Assembly (NCBI RefSeq): GCF_028993555.1
Contig: NZ_CP118611.1
Location: 1,697,501-1,761,500, forward strand
Length of the DNA stretch: 64,000 nucleotides
Direction of reading: 5' to 3'
Source: Ensifer adhaerens
GTDB lineage: Bacteria > Pseudomonadota > Alphaproteobacteria > Rhizobiales > Rhizobiaceae
Both the position numbers and the translations under genes were made by a program. Positions 8,867 through 16,649 of this stretch are shown piece by piece. Within the stretch, counting starts at the first letter, position 1, and every line of letters begins with the position of its first letter. The notes under the pieces were generated by a model. The model did not search any database, was not told the origin of the DNA, and was given only the letters and a program-made list of their open reading frames with translations.

Positions 8867-9646
8867 TCAAAAGCGCGGGACGAGCATGCCGGCATCGGCC
8901 GGGATCGTCATTCCGGTGGTGTAGGGAAGACGCCCCGTCGCGAGTGACGCGATCAGGGCGCCGACTTCCTCGGGCCTTCCGACGCGCGGAAAGAGCGTGA
9001 GCCCCTGTTCCGCCCGCTCGCGATAGGCGTCGATGACGGGTGCGGTCATCTCCGTGGCGATCAGGCCGGGCTGAACATCGTAGACGGCGACATCTTCCCG
9101 TCCGAGCCGGACGGCGAGCGTCTTGGAAACCATCGCGGCTGCCGACTTCGACGCGCAGTACTCCGACCGCTGTTCGGCCACGGCGACGGCGTTCGACGAG
9201 GTGACATTGATGATCGAATGGAAGAGCGGCCCCTTGCTACGGGCGACAAGACGCCGGGCAAAGGCCTGGCTCAGAAAGAACATGCCCTTGGTGTTGACGG
9301 CAAAACAGCGATCCCAGCTTTCCTCCGACACCTCCAGCATGTCGCCGCGCTTGAGAACGCCGACACCCGCATTGTTGACGAGCGTGGTGATCTGGCCGAG
9401 TTCGGCTTCAATGGCTGCGAGCGCGCTATCGTGGCCGGCAATGGCGCTGACATCGAAGGCTGCAGCCATGACCGGGGCACCGTAAGCGGCGATCCGTTCG
9501 ACCGCTGACGGCAGTTCTGCATCATCCGGCAATCCGTTGACCGCAACCGCAAACCCTTCCCGCGCCAGGGCCTCCGCTGCGGCAAGCCCGATCCCGCGCG
9601 AGGAACCGGTCACCAGTGCGACGGGGCGAGGCTCAGACCCGGTCAT
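8867..9646 (-). CDS. Short-chain dehydrogenase/reductase (3-ketoacyl-ACP reductase-like)
   Basis: This is a 259-residue classical SDR. It has the Rossmann motif TGSSRGIG near residue 13, the NNAG motif (LVNNAGVGVLKRG), the catalytic Ser region INVTSSNAV and YCASK with Tyr and Lys near residue 160. The tail is GLIATEMTAPV...PADAGMLV. It overlaps the acyl-CoA dehydrogenase gene by 4 bases (ATGA) and lies 7 bases before DUF993, so it is in the same transcript. It probably oxidises a hydroxyl to a ketone (3-hydroxyacyl or sugar-type hydroxyl) with NAD(P). Substrate not predictable. Confidence 0.88.
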   Translation of the reverse strand: MTGSEPRPVALVTGSSRGIGLAAAEALAREGFAVAVNGLPDDAELPSAVERIAAYGAPVMAAAFDVSAIAGHDSALAAIEAELGQITTLVNNAGVGVLKRGDMLEVSEESWDRCFAVNTKGMFFLSQAFARRLVARSKGPLFHSIINVTSSNAVAVAEQRSEYCASKSAAAMVSKTLAVRLGREDVAVYDVQPGLIATEMTAPVIDAYRERAEQGLTLFPRVGRPEEVGALIASLATGRLPYTTGMTIPADAGMLVPRF

Positions 9647-10785
9647 GCCCGTGCGCCCTTCTTCAGGAGTTCGCGCGCAATGATCATGCGCTGGATCTGG
9701 TTCGTGCCCTCATAGATCTGCGTGATTTTCGCGTCGCGGTAGAGGCGCTCGACTTCGAAGCCGCGAATGTAGCCGGAGCCGCCAAAGACCTGCACCGCAT
9801 CTGCCGTCCGCTGCACGGCGACATCGCCGGCAAAACACTTGGCGATCGAGCACGCTTTGGTGGCGTCCGCGCCGCTATCGATCTTGGAAGCGGCCGAATG
9901 GACGAGCAAACGGGCAGCCTCGATGTCCTTGGCCATATCGGCCAACAACCATTGCACACCCTGGAAGTCGGCGATGGCCTTGCCGAACTGCTTGCGCGTT
10001 CCGGCGTAGTCCAGCGCTGCTTCGAGTCCGGCTTGGGCGATACCGACGGCGAGCGACGCGATGCCGACCCGGCCCTTGTCGAGCACCGACATCATCATGT
10101 GGAAGCCGCGCCCTTCCGTGCCCAAGAGAGCGTCGGCCGAAAGCTTGACGTCGTCGAAGTTCAGCGCGCCGACCTGACTCGCCCGCTGTCCCATCTTGTG
10201 TTCCTTAGGCCCCTTTTCGACGCCCGCCGCATGCAGATCGACGATGAAGATCGACATGCCGCGGTTTCCCGCTTCCTTGTCGGTCCTGGCCAGCACGAAG
10301 CCATAGTCGGCGACCGGCGCGTTGTGGATCCAGATCTTGCCGCCATTGAGCCGCCAGCCGTTGCCGTCACGCTCTGCCGTGGTGCGGATGCCCGAAACGT
10401 CGGTGCCGGCCTCCGGTTCGGTGATGCAATAGGCGACCTTGGCGCGCATGCCGAGGATATCCGGAAGCATCGCCTGCTGGCTTTCGGTCCCGTGGCGAAC
10501 GAGCAAGGTCGAAATGAGCTCGATCAGGCCGCACTGGTCGGCAACGGACGCGTAGCCGCGGCTGAGTTCCTCCATGACAAGTGCGTAAGTGAGCGTATCG
10601 AAACCCGGCCCGCCGAGTTCTTCCGGCACGCCAATGCCGAAAAGGCCGAGCTTTGCCATTTCGTCGTAAAGCCCCACCGGGAAGCGCTCTTCACGGTCGA
10701 GCTCCTCGGCCATCGGGCGGATCATTTCGTCGGCAAAGGCGCGCGCCATGTCGCGCACCTGCTCCTGCGTTTCGGTGAGATACAT
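9643..10785 (-). CDS. Acyl-CoA dehydrogenase
   Basis: This 380-residue, full-length acyl-CoA dehydrogenase has YCITEPEAGTDVSGIRTTAE and the KIWIHNAPVADYG flavin-binding strand. Also visible are YAGTRKQFGKAIADFQ, QVFGGSGYIRGFEVERLYRDAKI and the catalytic-base segment IYEGTNQIQRMIIAREL with Glu near 359, as in short-chain and branched-chain enzymes. It makes a 2,3-enoyl-CoA and reduces ETF, whose genes close the same operon. It is the first gene of the operon, with operator and -35/-10 elements at 10805-10847. This gene together with the CoA-transferase and enoyl-CoA hydratase operon argues for a CoA-thioester route. Confidence 0.95.
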   Translation of the reverse strand: MYLTETQEQVRDMARAFADEMIRPMAEELDREERFPVGLYDEMAKLGLFGIGVPEELGGPGFDTLTYALVMEELSRGYASVADQCGLIELISTLLVRHGTESQQAMLPDILGMRAKVAYCITEPEAGTDVSGIRTTAERDGNGWRLNGGKIWIHNAPVADYGFVLARTDKEAGNRGMSIFIVDLHAAGVEKGPKEHKMGQRASQVGALNFDDVKLSADALLGTEGRGFHMMMSVLDKGRVGIASLAVGIAQAGLEAALDYAGTRKQFGKAIADFQGVQWLLADMAKDIEAARLLVHSAASKIDSGADATKACSIAKCFAGDVAVQRTADAVQVFGGSGYIRGFEVERLYRDAKITQIYEGTNQIQRMIIARELLKKGARA

Positions 10786-10804
10786 CTGCCTCGCCTCATC
10801 TCTA

Positions 10805-10847
10805 GTAACTATCTAGTTACATATATTCTGAAGCTCGATGCCGTCAA
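10805..10847 (-). promoter_or_regulatory. Promoter with TetR-type operator, site 1 (GTAACTATCTAGTTAC)
   Basis: The 16-mer at 10805-10820 has perfect 7-bp arms GTAACTA/TAGTTAC around TC. On the minus strand a -35 TTGACG (10847-10842) and a -10 TATGTA (10823-10818) are 18 bases apart, so the operator overlaps the -10 of the acyl-CoA dehydrogenase operon. Three similar sites occur at 15673, 25547 and 28049. Confidence 0.8.
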
Positions 10848-10880
10848 GACGAAAAACTTGGCGGCAGGAAAGGATGCAGC

Positions 10881-10926
10881 TTGCACAGCCGTTTAGGGCC
10901 ATGCATACTATTCACCATTCAGTTAC
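10881..10926 (+). promoter_or_regulatory. Promoter of the aldo/keto reductase gene with a weak half-operator
   Basis: TTGCAC (10881-10886) and CATACT (10904-10909) are 17 bases apart. CAGTTAC at 10920-10926 matches one arm of the regulon palindrome in 6 of 7 positions, while the other arm is poor. It lies where transcription would start. Confidence 0.5.
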
Positions 10927-10940
10927 TTATGGAGGAAAGC

Positions 10941-11957
10941 ATGCACCCTGGGGAAAAGCGAAAGTTCGGTAGGACGGATCTGGAGGTGACCGCGTTCGGC
11001 TTCGGAACAGCACCTCTCGGCAACATCTTTCGCGAGATCGACGAGGCGACCTCGGAAGCGATGTTTTCGCGTGCCTGGGAGGCCGGCGTCCGCTTCTTCG
11101 ACACCGCACCGATGTATGGCCATGGCCTTGCAGAACTACGCAGCGGTCATGCGTTGCGCTGGAAGGAGCGGGACGACTTCGTGCTCTCCTCCAAGGTGGG
11201 CCGGAAGCTGCGCCCGGCGCGGCGCGACACCATCGACTTTACCCCATGGACGAATGCCGCACCCTTCACGATGCATTTCGACTACAGCTACGACGGCACG
11301 ATGCGGGCCTTCGAGGACAGCCTGCAACGGCTGGGACTGGAGCGCATGGACATGTGCTTCATCCACGATATCGACGTCTTCACGCGCGGCAGCGAGCAGC
11401 CTGAAGTGTTCAAGCACGCGATGGACGGCGCCTGGCGGGCGCTGGAGAGATTGCGGGCGGAGAAGGTCGTGAAAGCCATCGGCGTCGGCGTCAACGAATG
11501 GCAGGTCTGCGAGCAAGCCTTGCTGCGGCACGACTTCGACTGCTTCCTGCTGGCGGGGCGCTATACGCTGCTGGAACAGGACGCGCTTGATACCTTCCTG
11601 CCGCTCTGCCAGGAGCGCGGCGCCGCCGTTGTCGTGGGCGGCGGCTTCAATTCGGGGATCCTGGCGACCGGCGCCAAGGAAGGCGCCAAGTACAACTATG
11701 CGCCAGCACCGCGCGAAATCCTGGAAAAGGTTGCAAGGATCGAAGCCGTCTGCGCTGCCTATAACGTGCCACTCGCCGCAGCCGCGCTGCAGTTCGTTGT
11801 CGCCCATCCGGCCGTTCCATCCTTCATGGCGGGTACGCGCACGGTCGAGCAGCTGGAACAGAACCTGGCCTGGTTCTCGCATCCGATCCCGACAGATTTC
11901 TGGGCGGACCTGAAGCACAAGGGCCTGCTGCGCGACGACGCACCCGTTCCGGCCTGA
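10941..11957 (+). CDS. Aldo/keto reductase, D-threo-aldose 1-dehydrogenase / pyridoxal 4-dehydrogenase-like
   Basis: This 338-residue enzyme starts at ATG 10941 behind a strong GGAGGAAA. The AKR catalytic tetrad can be located: D and Y in FFDTAPMYGHG, K in LSSKVGRKLRP and H in MCFIHDIDVF. The segments AGRYTLLEQDALDTFLP and GGGFNSGILATG are typical of the subgroup that includes D-threo-aldose (L-fucose) 1-dehydrogenase and pyridoxal 4-dehydrogenase. These enzymes oxidise aldoses or aldehydes to lactones with NAD+. It diverges from the acyl-CoA dehydrogenase operon and shares its operator region. It probably carries out an early oxidation of the imported substrate. Confidence 0.88.
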   Translation: MHPGEKRKFGRTDLEVTAFGFGTAPLGNIFREIDEATSEAMFSRAWEAGVRFFDTAPMYGHGLAELRSGHALRWKERDDFVLSSKVGRKLRPARRDTIDFTPWTNAAPFTMHFDYSYDGTMRAFEDSLQRLGLERMDMCFIHDIDVFTRGSEQPEVFKHAMDGAWRALERLRAEKVVKAIGVGVNEWQVCEQALLRHDFDCFLLAGRYTLLEQDALDTFLPLCQERGAAVVVGGGFNSGILATGAKEGAKYNYAPAPREILEKVARIEAVCAAYNVPLAAAALQFVVAHPAVPSFMAGTRTVEQLEQNLAWFSHPIPTDFWADLKHKGLLRDDAPVPA

Positions 11958-11968
11958 GGCAAATCGGG

Positions 11969-11989
11969 CCCGCGCCGCGATGGCGCGGG
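11969..11989. terminator. Hairpin between convergent aldo/keto reductase and glycerate kinase genes
   Basis: An 8-bp perfect stem CCCGCGCC/GGCGCGGG with a 5-base loop lies in the 38-base gap between two converging genes. It lacks a T run, so it is only terminator-like. Confidence 0.45.
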
Positions 11990-11995
11990 TCCTGC

Positions 11996-13255
11996 CTATC
12001 GGATAAGGATTGCCCTGAAATCATTGACGTTGGTTCCGGTCGGCCCGGGAACGAACAGGTCGCCGAGGTGATGGAAGGCCGTCCACGCATCATTGTCGGC
12101 AAGCAAGGCCGAGGGATCGTGGCCCAGGTTGCGCAAGCGCGCCATGCTCTGCCCGTCGGCAAAGGCGCCGGCATTGTCTTCGGAGCCATCGATGCCATCG
12201 GTGTCTGCGGCGATTGCCGAAAAGGCGATGCCTTCGGCCGCCAGCGCAAGCGACAGCAGGAATTCCGTGTTGCGCCCGCCCTTGCCGCCTCCCTTGATCG
12301 TGACGGTGGTTTCTCCGCCCGAAAGAATGACAGAAGGGCGCGAGAACGGCCGGCCGCGACCGGCGACTTCACGCGCAATTGCCGCGTGAACGCGGGCGAC
12401 ATCGCGGGCCTCCCCCTCGATCGAATCGGAGAGGATGACGGCGGGAACGCCAAGGGACGCGGCGCGCGCAGCGGCGGCCTCGAGCGAGAGGCTCGCCGAG
12501 GCGATCACCCGGACCTCGTTTCTGGCGAAGACCGGATCGCCCGGGAGGGGTGCCAGGCCTTCGTTGCCCTCGATCCACGCAGCAACCGCCGGCGGAAGGG
12601 CTATGCCCCAGGTCTCGACCAGGCCACGCGCCTGCACGCGATCCATCATGTCCGGAATGGTCGGCCCGCTGGCAACCTGTGCGGGATCGTCACCCGGCAC
12701 GTCCGACACCACCAAAGTAATGAGCTTTGCCGGATGGCAGGCGGCGGCAAGACGACCGCCCTTGATCCCCGAGACCTGCTTGCGGATGGCGTTCATGACC
12801 GAGATCGGCGCGCCACTTGCAAGCAGGGCCTGGTTGAGTTGCACCTCATCTTCCAACGTCAGCGCGTCCGGCGGCGACGGCAGCAGGGCCGAACCGCCGC
12901 CGCAGATCAACGCAACGACAAGGTCATCTTCGGTAAGATCGCGCACAGCTTCGAAAAGTGCATCAGTTGCCCGCAATCCGGCTGCATCGGGTACGGGATG
13001 GGCGGCCTCAAGTACGCGGATGCGCTCGCACGGGACGGCATAGCCGTAGCGCGTCACAACAACACCTTCGAGCGGACCGCGCCAGAGCCTTTCGAAAGCG
13101 GCGGCGAGCTGGGCCGCACCTTTACCGGCGCCGATGACCACGGTCCGTCCGCGTGGCTGGCTTGGGAGATGAGCGCGCAGGGCATTTTCCGGGTCCGCGG
13201 CTTCGATCGCCGCACGAAAGAGGTCCGCGAGGAATTCTTTGTCGTCAGATTTCAT
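11996..13255 (-). CDS. Glycerate 2-kinase (MOFRL family, GckA/TtuD-like)
   Basis: This 419-residue protein has the DUF4147 N-domain and MOFRL C-domain. Seen are VVIGAGKGAAQLA, EAAHPVPDAAG, ALICGGGSALLPSP, the catalytic Lys/Arg region SVMNAIRKQVSGIKGGRLA, VVSDVPGDDPAQVASGPT, and the MOFRL motif GGETTVTIKGGGKGGRNTEFLLSLAL. The tail is ADTDGIDGSEDNAGAF...GPTGTNVNDF. These enzymes phosphorylate D-glycerate to 2-phosphoglycerate. It is the third gene of an operon after CoA-transferase and enoyl-CoA hydratase (45-base gap). It suggests that the pathway releases a C3 acid such as glycerate that enters lower glycolysis. Confidence 0.92.
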   Translation of the reverse strand: MKSDDKEFLADLFRAAIEAADPENALRAHLPSQPRGRTVVIGAGKGAAQLAAAFERLWRGPLEGVVVTRYGYAVPCERIRVLEAAHPVPDAAGLRATDALFEAVRDLTEDDLVVALICGGGSALLPSPPDALTLEDEVQLNQALLASGAPISVMNAIRKQVSGIKGGRLAAACHPAKLITLVVSDVPGDDPAQVASGPTIPDMMDRVQARGLVETWGIALPPAVAAWIEGNEGLAPLPGDPVFARNEVRVIASASLSLEAAAARAASLGVPAVILSDSIEGEARDVARVHAAIAREVAGRGRPFSRPSVILSGGETTVTIKGGGKGGRNTEFLLSLALAAEGIAFSAIAADTDGIDGSEDNAGAFADGQSMARLRNLGHDPSALLADNDAWTAFHHLGDLFVPGPTGTNVNDFRAILIR

Positions 13256-13300
13256 GGGGCACCGCTATAAAGGGCCGGGTCGCCGGAGTACGGCGCCGAG

Positions 13301-14074
13301 CTATCGGTTGAACTGGGGCGAACGCTTCTGGCGATAGGCCGCCAAGCCTTCCGTCAGATCACTCGACGCCGCCGCGACAGCGCCCGCGAAGGCGTCCAAA
13401 ACCCGCTCACTTTCCTCACCCTCGGCGGCATTGATCAGCATTTTGGTGAGTTCCGTCGCGCGCGGCGAACGTTGCAGCACACGGGCGGCATCGGCTTGTG
13501 CAGAAGCAAGCCCCTCGCCTCTTGCCACCACCCTGTCGACGAGCCCGAGTGACAGTGCCTCCTCGGCGCCGTAGACCTCGCCGAAAAGCGCCATGCGTCG
13601 CACCAGCTGTGTTCCGAACCGGCGCGAGGCGCGTTGCGTGCCGGACCAGCCGGGGATGATGCCCAGACCCGGTTCTGGCTGGCCGATCTTCACATGCGCC
13701 TCGGCGATGCGCAGGTCGGCACAGGCTGCGAGCTCCAATCCGCCGCCGAGCGCATGGCCGTTCAAGACGGCGATCAGCGGCACGGAAAGCCGCGCCAGCG
13801 CATCGAAGGCATCGTGGCCATCACGCAGCCATCGACGGGAGAACATGTCGGCGTCGAGACTTCTCCACGCATCGATGTCGCCGCCGGCACAAAAGGATCT
13901 TTCGCCTTCGCCCGACAGAATCGCGACGCGCGCAGTCGAACGCTCGATGGCTCGGCAGGCCTGCGAGAGCGCCTCCACCATGTCCGCATCGATCGCGTTC
14001 AGCTTTTCCGGGCGACGGAGCGTCAGCCGCGCGACGCGATCAGTGATGACAAGGTCAATCCGCGGGTCGCTCAC
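13301..14074 (-). CDS. Enoyl-CoA hydratase/isomerase family protein
   Basis: This 257-residue crotonase-fold protein has the oxyanion-hole segments SGEGERSFCAGGDIDAW and NGHALGGGLELAACADLRIAE. The usual catalytic glutamates lie in QPEPGLGIIPGWSGTQR, where the first active-site Glu position reads E and the second lies in the PGLGIIPG loop. It has the C-terminal YRQKRSPQF typical of the family. It overlaps the CoA-transferase gene by 4 bases (ATGA), so the two are co-translated. It would hydrate the enoyl-CoA made by the acyl-CoA dehydrogenase of the neighbouring operon, although crotonases also do isomerisation, hydrolysis or lyase reactions. Confidence 0.9.
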   Translation of the reverse strand: MSDPRIDLVITDRVARLTLRRPEKLNAIDADMVEALSQACRAIERSTARVAILSGEGERSFCAGGDIDAWRSLDADMFSRRWLRDGHDAFDALARLSVPLIAVLNGHALGGGLELAACADLRIAEAHVKIGQPEPGLGIIPGWSGTQRASRRFGTQLVRRMALFGEVYGAEEALSLGLVDRVVARGEGLASAQADAARVLQRSPRATELTKMLINAAEGEESERVLDAFAGAVAAASSDLTEGLAAYRQKRSPQFNR

Positions 14075-15642
14075 AGCGTAAGCCCCATGGCTTCGGGGCG
14101 AAACAGGGTGCTGTCCATCCGCTTCAGCGTCTTTGAAACCCGAAGGGGCGTTGCCGCCTGATCAAGCACGTCCCGTTGAAGGTCGAGACCCGGAGCGATT
14201 TCGGTGACAACGAGCCCTTCGCTGTCGAGGCGAATGACGCAGCGCTCCGTGACGTAGCTGATGTCCTGTCCTTGTGCGCAGGCGCGTTTGCCGGAGAAGC
14301 TCACCTGGTCCACCTTGGGCACGAACTTGGCGATGCGGCCCTCCTTGTCGATCACCAGCCGGCCATCCTCGACGCGCATCTTCGCGCCGGCATTGAAGTT
14401 GCCGGAGAAGACGATCTTCTTCGCGCGGGAGGTGATGTCGACGAAGCCGCCGGCGCCGGCCGTGCGGTGCGGAGTGGCCGCAAGACGGCTGACATTGACC
14501 GAGCCCTCGGCGTCGATTTCCAGGAAGGACAGCAACGAGCAATCAAATCCGCCCGCCTGAAAGTAGCAGAACTGGTGGGGCGAAGCGACGAAGGCCTCGG
14601 CATTGGATGCACAGCCGAACTTGAAGTCGAGCAGCGGAACACCGCCGACTGCCCCCTGCTCAATCACCCAGGTGACCTTCCCGTGATGCCCTTCCTCGAT
14701 GAGGATGCGCGGCACGTTCGCGGAAATGCCGAAGCCGATATTGACTGCCCAGCCATCCTCAAGCTCCTGCGCCACGCGGCGAGCGATGACCTTGCCGACG
14801 TCGAGCGCCGGCGTGCGAAACGTCTCGAGCGGCCGGAACAGCTCGCCTGAGATCGCTGGGTCGTAGGGCGTTGCCGTCGTCTGCAATTGATCCGGCGCCT
14901 CGACGATGATGTCGACGAGGATGCCGGGCACGCGCACATCGTGGGGGCGAAGGGTGCCACTGGCCGCCACGCGCTTGACCTGAGCGATCACAAGACCGCC
15001 AGAATTGCGAGCGGCCAGCGCCATTTCCATCGCGCCGAGCGTCGCACCCTCCTGTTCGAAGGTCAGGTTGCCCTTCTCATCGGCGGTTGTTGCCCGAATG
15101 ATCGCCACATCGGGGCGGATGGCCGGGAAATGCAGCCAGTCCTCGCCCTCAAACGACACGCGCTTGACAATCGGCTCGGCCCGCGCCCGGTCATTCATCG
15201 CGCAGCCATCCTGCTCGGGATCGACGAAGGTCTCCATCCCCACCTTCGTCAACACGCCCGGACGCTTGGCAGCGCCCTCGCGCAACATGTCGAAGACGAT
15301 GCCGGAAGGCACGTTAAACGCGGCGAGTTCCTCCTTCAGGATCATCTGCCAGATGAGCGGCGGCTCGGCATTGCTCGGCCCGGAGGGATAGGAGCCGCCG
15401 ATGATCTTCACCAGCATTCCGGGCTTTGCGATGTGATCGACACCGCGCGTCCCGAAGAAGTCGCCGGCGGCGATCGGATGAATGGAGGTGAGGCCGCGCG
15501 GATGGCCTTCGCCGTCGAAGCGTTCCCCGAGCGCTTTCAACACGGCATCGGGGCAGCAAAGACCCGAGGAAGAGTTCACGGCGACGACCGAGCCATCCTT
15601 GATGAGCCGCACCGCCTCCTGCGCGCTCTTCACCTTCTTCAT
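14071..15642 (-). CDS. Acyl-CoA:carboxylate CoA-transferase (YdiF/propionate CoA-transferase-like, fused alpha+beta)
   Basis: This 523-residue protein is a single-chain family I CoA-transferase. The alpha-like half has AVNSSSGLCCPDAVLKALGERF, HPIAAGDFFGTRGVDHIAKPGM and KIIGGSYPSGPS. The beta-like half has GWAVNIGFGISANVPRIL, EQGAVGGVPLLDFKFGCASNAEAF, the YFQAGGFDCSLLSFLEIDAEGSVNVSRL segment and FVDITSRAKKIVFSGNF. The catalytic Glu should be the E of the VIEQGAVGG segment. Start is ATG 15642 behind GGAGGAATT; a TTG two codons earlier is less likely. It would activate an organic acid by transferring CoA from acetyl-CoA or succinyl-CoA. First gene of its operon, under operator site 2. Confidence 0.9.
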   Translation of the reverse strand: MKKVKSAQEAVRLIKDGSVVAVNSSSGLCCPDAVLKALGERFDGEGHPRGLTSIHPIAAGDFFGTRGVDHIAKPGMLVKIIGGSYPSGPSNAEPPLIWQMILKEELAAFNVPSGIVFDMLREGAAKRPGVLTKVGMETFVDPEQDGCAMNDRARAEPIVKRVSFEGEDWLHFPAIRPDVAIIRATTADEKGNLTFEQEGATLGAMEMALAARNSGGLVIAQVKRVAASGTLRPHDVRVPGILVDIIVEAPDQLQTTATPYDPAISGELFRPLETFRTPALDVGKVIARRVAQELEDGWAVNIGFGISANVPRILIEEGHHGKVTWVIEQGAVGGVPLLDFKFGCASNAEAFVASPHQFCYFQAGGFDCSLLSFLEIDAEGSVNVSRLAATPHRTAGAGGFVDITSRAKKIVFSGNFNAGAKMRVEDGRLVIDKEGRIAKFVPKVDQVSFSGKRACAQGQDISYVTERCVIRLDSEGLVVTEIAPGLDLQRDVLDQAATPLRVSKTLKRMDSTLFRPEAMGLTL

Positions 15643-15672
15643 CGCCAATTCCTCCGTTTTTCATTGCCTGAA

Positions 15673-15710
15673 GTAACTAACTAGTTATATGTTAATTCGC
15701 GACAAGACAA
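15673..15710 (-). promoter_or_regulatory. Promoter with TetR-type operator, site 2 (GTAACTAACTAGTTAT)
   Basis: The 16-mer at 15673-15688 matches the regulon palindrome in 13 of the 14 arm positions and contains the perfect 10-mer TAACTAGTTA. On the minus strand TTGTCT (15710-15705) and TAACTA (15687-15682) are 17 bases apart, placing the operator over the -10 of the CoA-transferase operon. The divergent aldo/keto reductase starts at 15778. Confidence 0.78.
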
Positions 15711-15777
15711 GCCGGCCGGCGCGATTTTCGAATGACCGGTATTCGACGCCAGCGCGGCAATCGACCAAGGGGGAGGC

Positions 15778-16596
15778 ATGAACATCTACTTCCAGAAGAG
15801 CTTTCAGCGCGGCTTTGGCACGTATCCGCTGAAGGGGAACGAACTGCGAGGGGCGATCGAGGCCGCTATCGACGTCGGCTATCGGGCATTCGACACGGCG
15901 CAGATGTATGGCAACGAGACTGACACGGGCGATGCGCTGGCCGCATGCGGTGTTCCACGTTCTGAGCTTTGCATCACCACGAAGGTGCATCCGGACAACT
16001 ACACGGACGAGACGTTTCTCCCCTCGGTCGAGGCGAGCCTTCGAGCCCTGAAGACCGATTGCGTCGACGTTCTTCTTTTGCACTGGCCGCCGGCCAACGG
16101 AGAGATCGCCCCCTCACTCCTGATGCTTCGATCCGCACTGGAAAGAGGGCTGACAAAGTCTATCGGCGTATCGAACTACACGGCGGCCATGATGCAGGAG
16201 GCACGGTCCGTCATCGACGTTCCGCTCGTGACCAACCAGGTGGAATTCCACCCGCTTGTCAACCAGGAGAAACTGCTCGCAGCCGCCGCCGAAACGGGAA
16301 TCCCGATCACATCCTACGCGTCGATCGCCCGTGGCGAGATCTTCAAGCACGGCCTTTTTTCCAAGATCGGCGAGACCTACGGCAAGTCCGCGGCGCAGGT
16401 GGCGCTGCGCTGGATTATCCAGAAAGGCGTTCCGCTCAATACCATGTCCACCAAGCCGGAAAACATCCGTGCGAACTTCGAGATCATGGATTTCACCCTC
16501 TCGTCGATCGACATGCAAAGAATCGACGCGCTGACCGCCACCGGTTACCGCATCATCAAACCAGGACAACTTCCCTGGGTTCCTGAATGGGACTGA
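15778..16596 (+). CDS. Aldo/keto reductase (2,5-diketo-D-gluconate reductase-like)
   Basis: This 272-residue AKR starts at ATG 15778 behind GGGGGAGG. Catalytic segments are D and Y in AFDTAQMYGNE, K in CITTKVHPDNY and H in VLLLHWPPANG. SIGVSNYTAAMMQEA, NQVEFHPLVNQ, AAQVALRWIIQKGVPLNTMSTKPENIRANFEIMDF and the C-terminal WVPEWD are family typical. It resembles 2,5-diketogluconate or methylglyoxal reductases. It is a monocistronic gene divergent from the CoA-transferase operon, with operator 2 between them, and is followed by a strong terminator. It probably reduces or oxidises a carbonyl intermediate with NADP(H). Confidence 0.88.
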   Translation: MNIYFQKSFQRGFGTYPLKGNELRGAIEAAIDVGYRAFDTAQMYGNETDTGDALAACGVPRSELCITTKVHPDNYTDETFLPSVEASLRALKTDCVDVLLLHWPPANGEIAPSLLMLRSALERGLTKSIGVSNYTAAMMQEARSVIDVPLVTNQVEFHPLVNQEKLLAAAAETGIPITSYASIARGEIFKHGLFSKIGETYGKSAAQVALRWIIQKGVPLNTMSTKPENIRANFEIMDFTLSSIDMQRIDALTATGYRIIKPGQLPWVPEWD

Positions 16597-16600
16597 TATG

Positions 16601-16632
16601 AAAAGGGCGGCCCACAAGCCGCCCTTTTTTTC
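16601..16632. terminator. Strong Rho-independent terminator, bidirectional
   Basis: An 11-bp stem AAAAGGGCGGC/GCCGCCCTTTT with a 6-base loop is followed by extra T residues. It lies between the convergent ends of the aldo/keto reductase and the GMC oxidoreductase and can serve both strands. Confidence 0.9.
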
Positions 16633-16649
16633 ACTATCGGCCACTCTGA

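Noticed and set aside
9616..10896. Plus-strand frame of 426 codons opposite the acyl-CoA dehydrogenase
   Set aside because: Antisense shadow of a gene with all acyl-CoA dehydrogenase motifs.
10921..10929. AGTTACTTA as a full fifth operator for the TetR regulon
   Set aside because: Only one arm fits (6 of 7); the other arm matches 4 of 7. It is listed as a weak half-site only.
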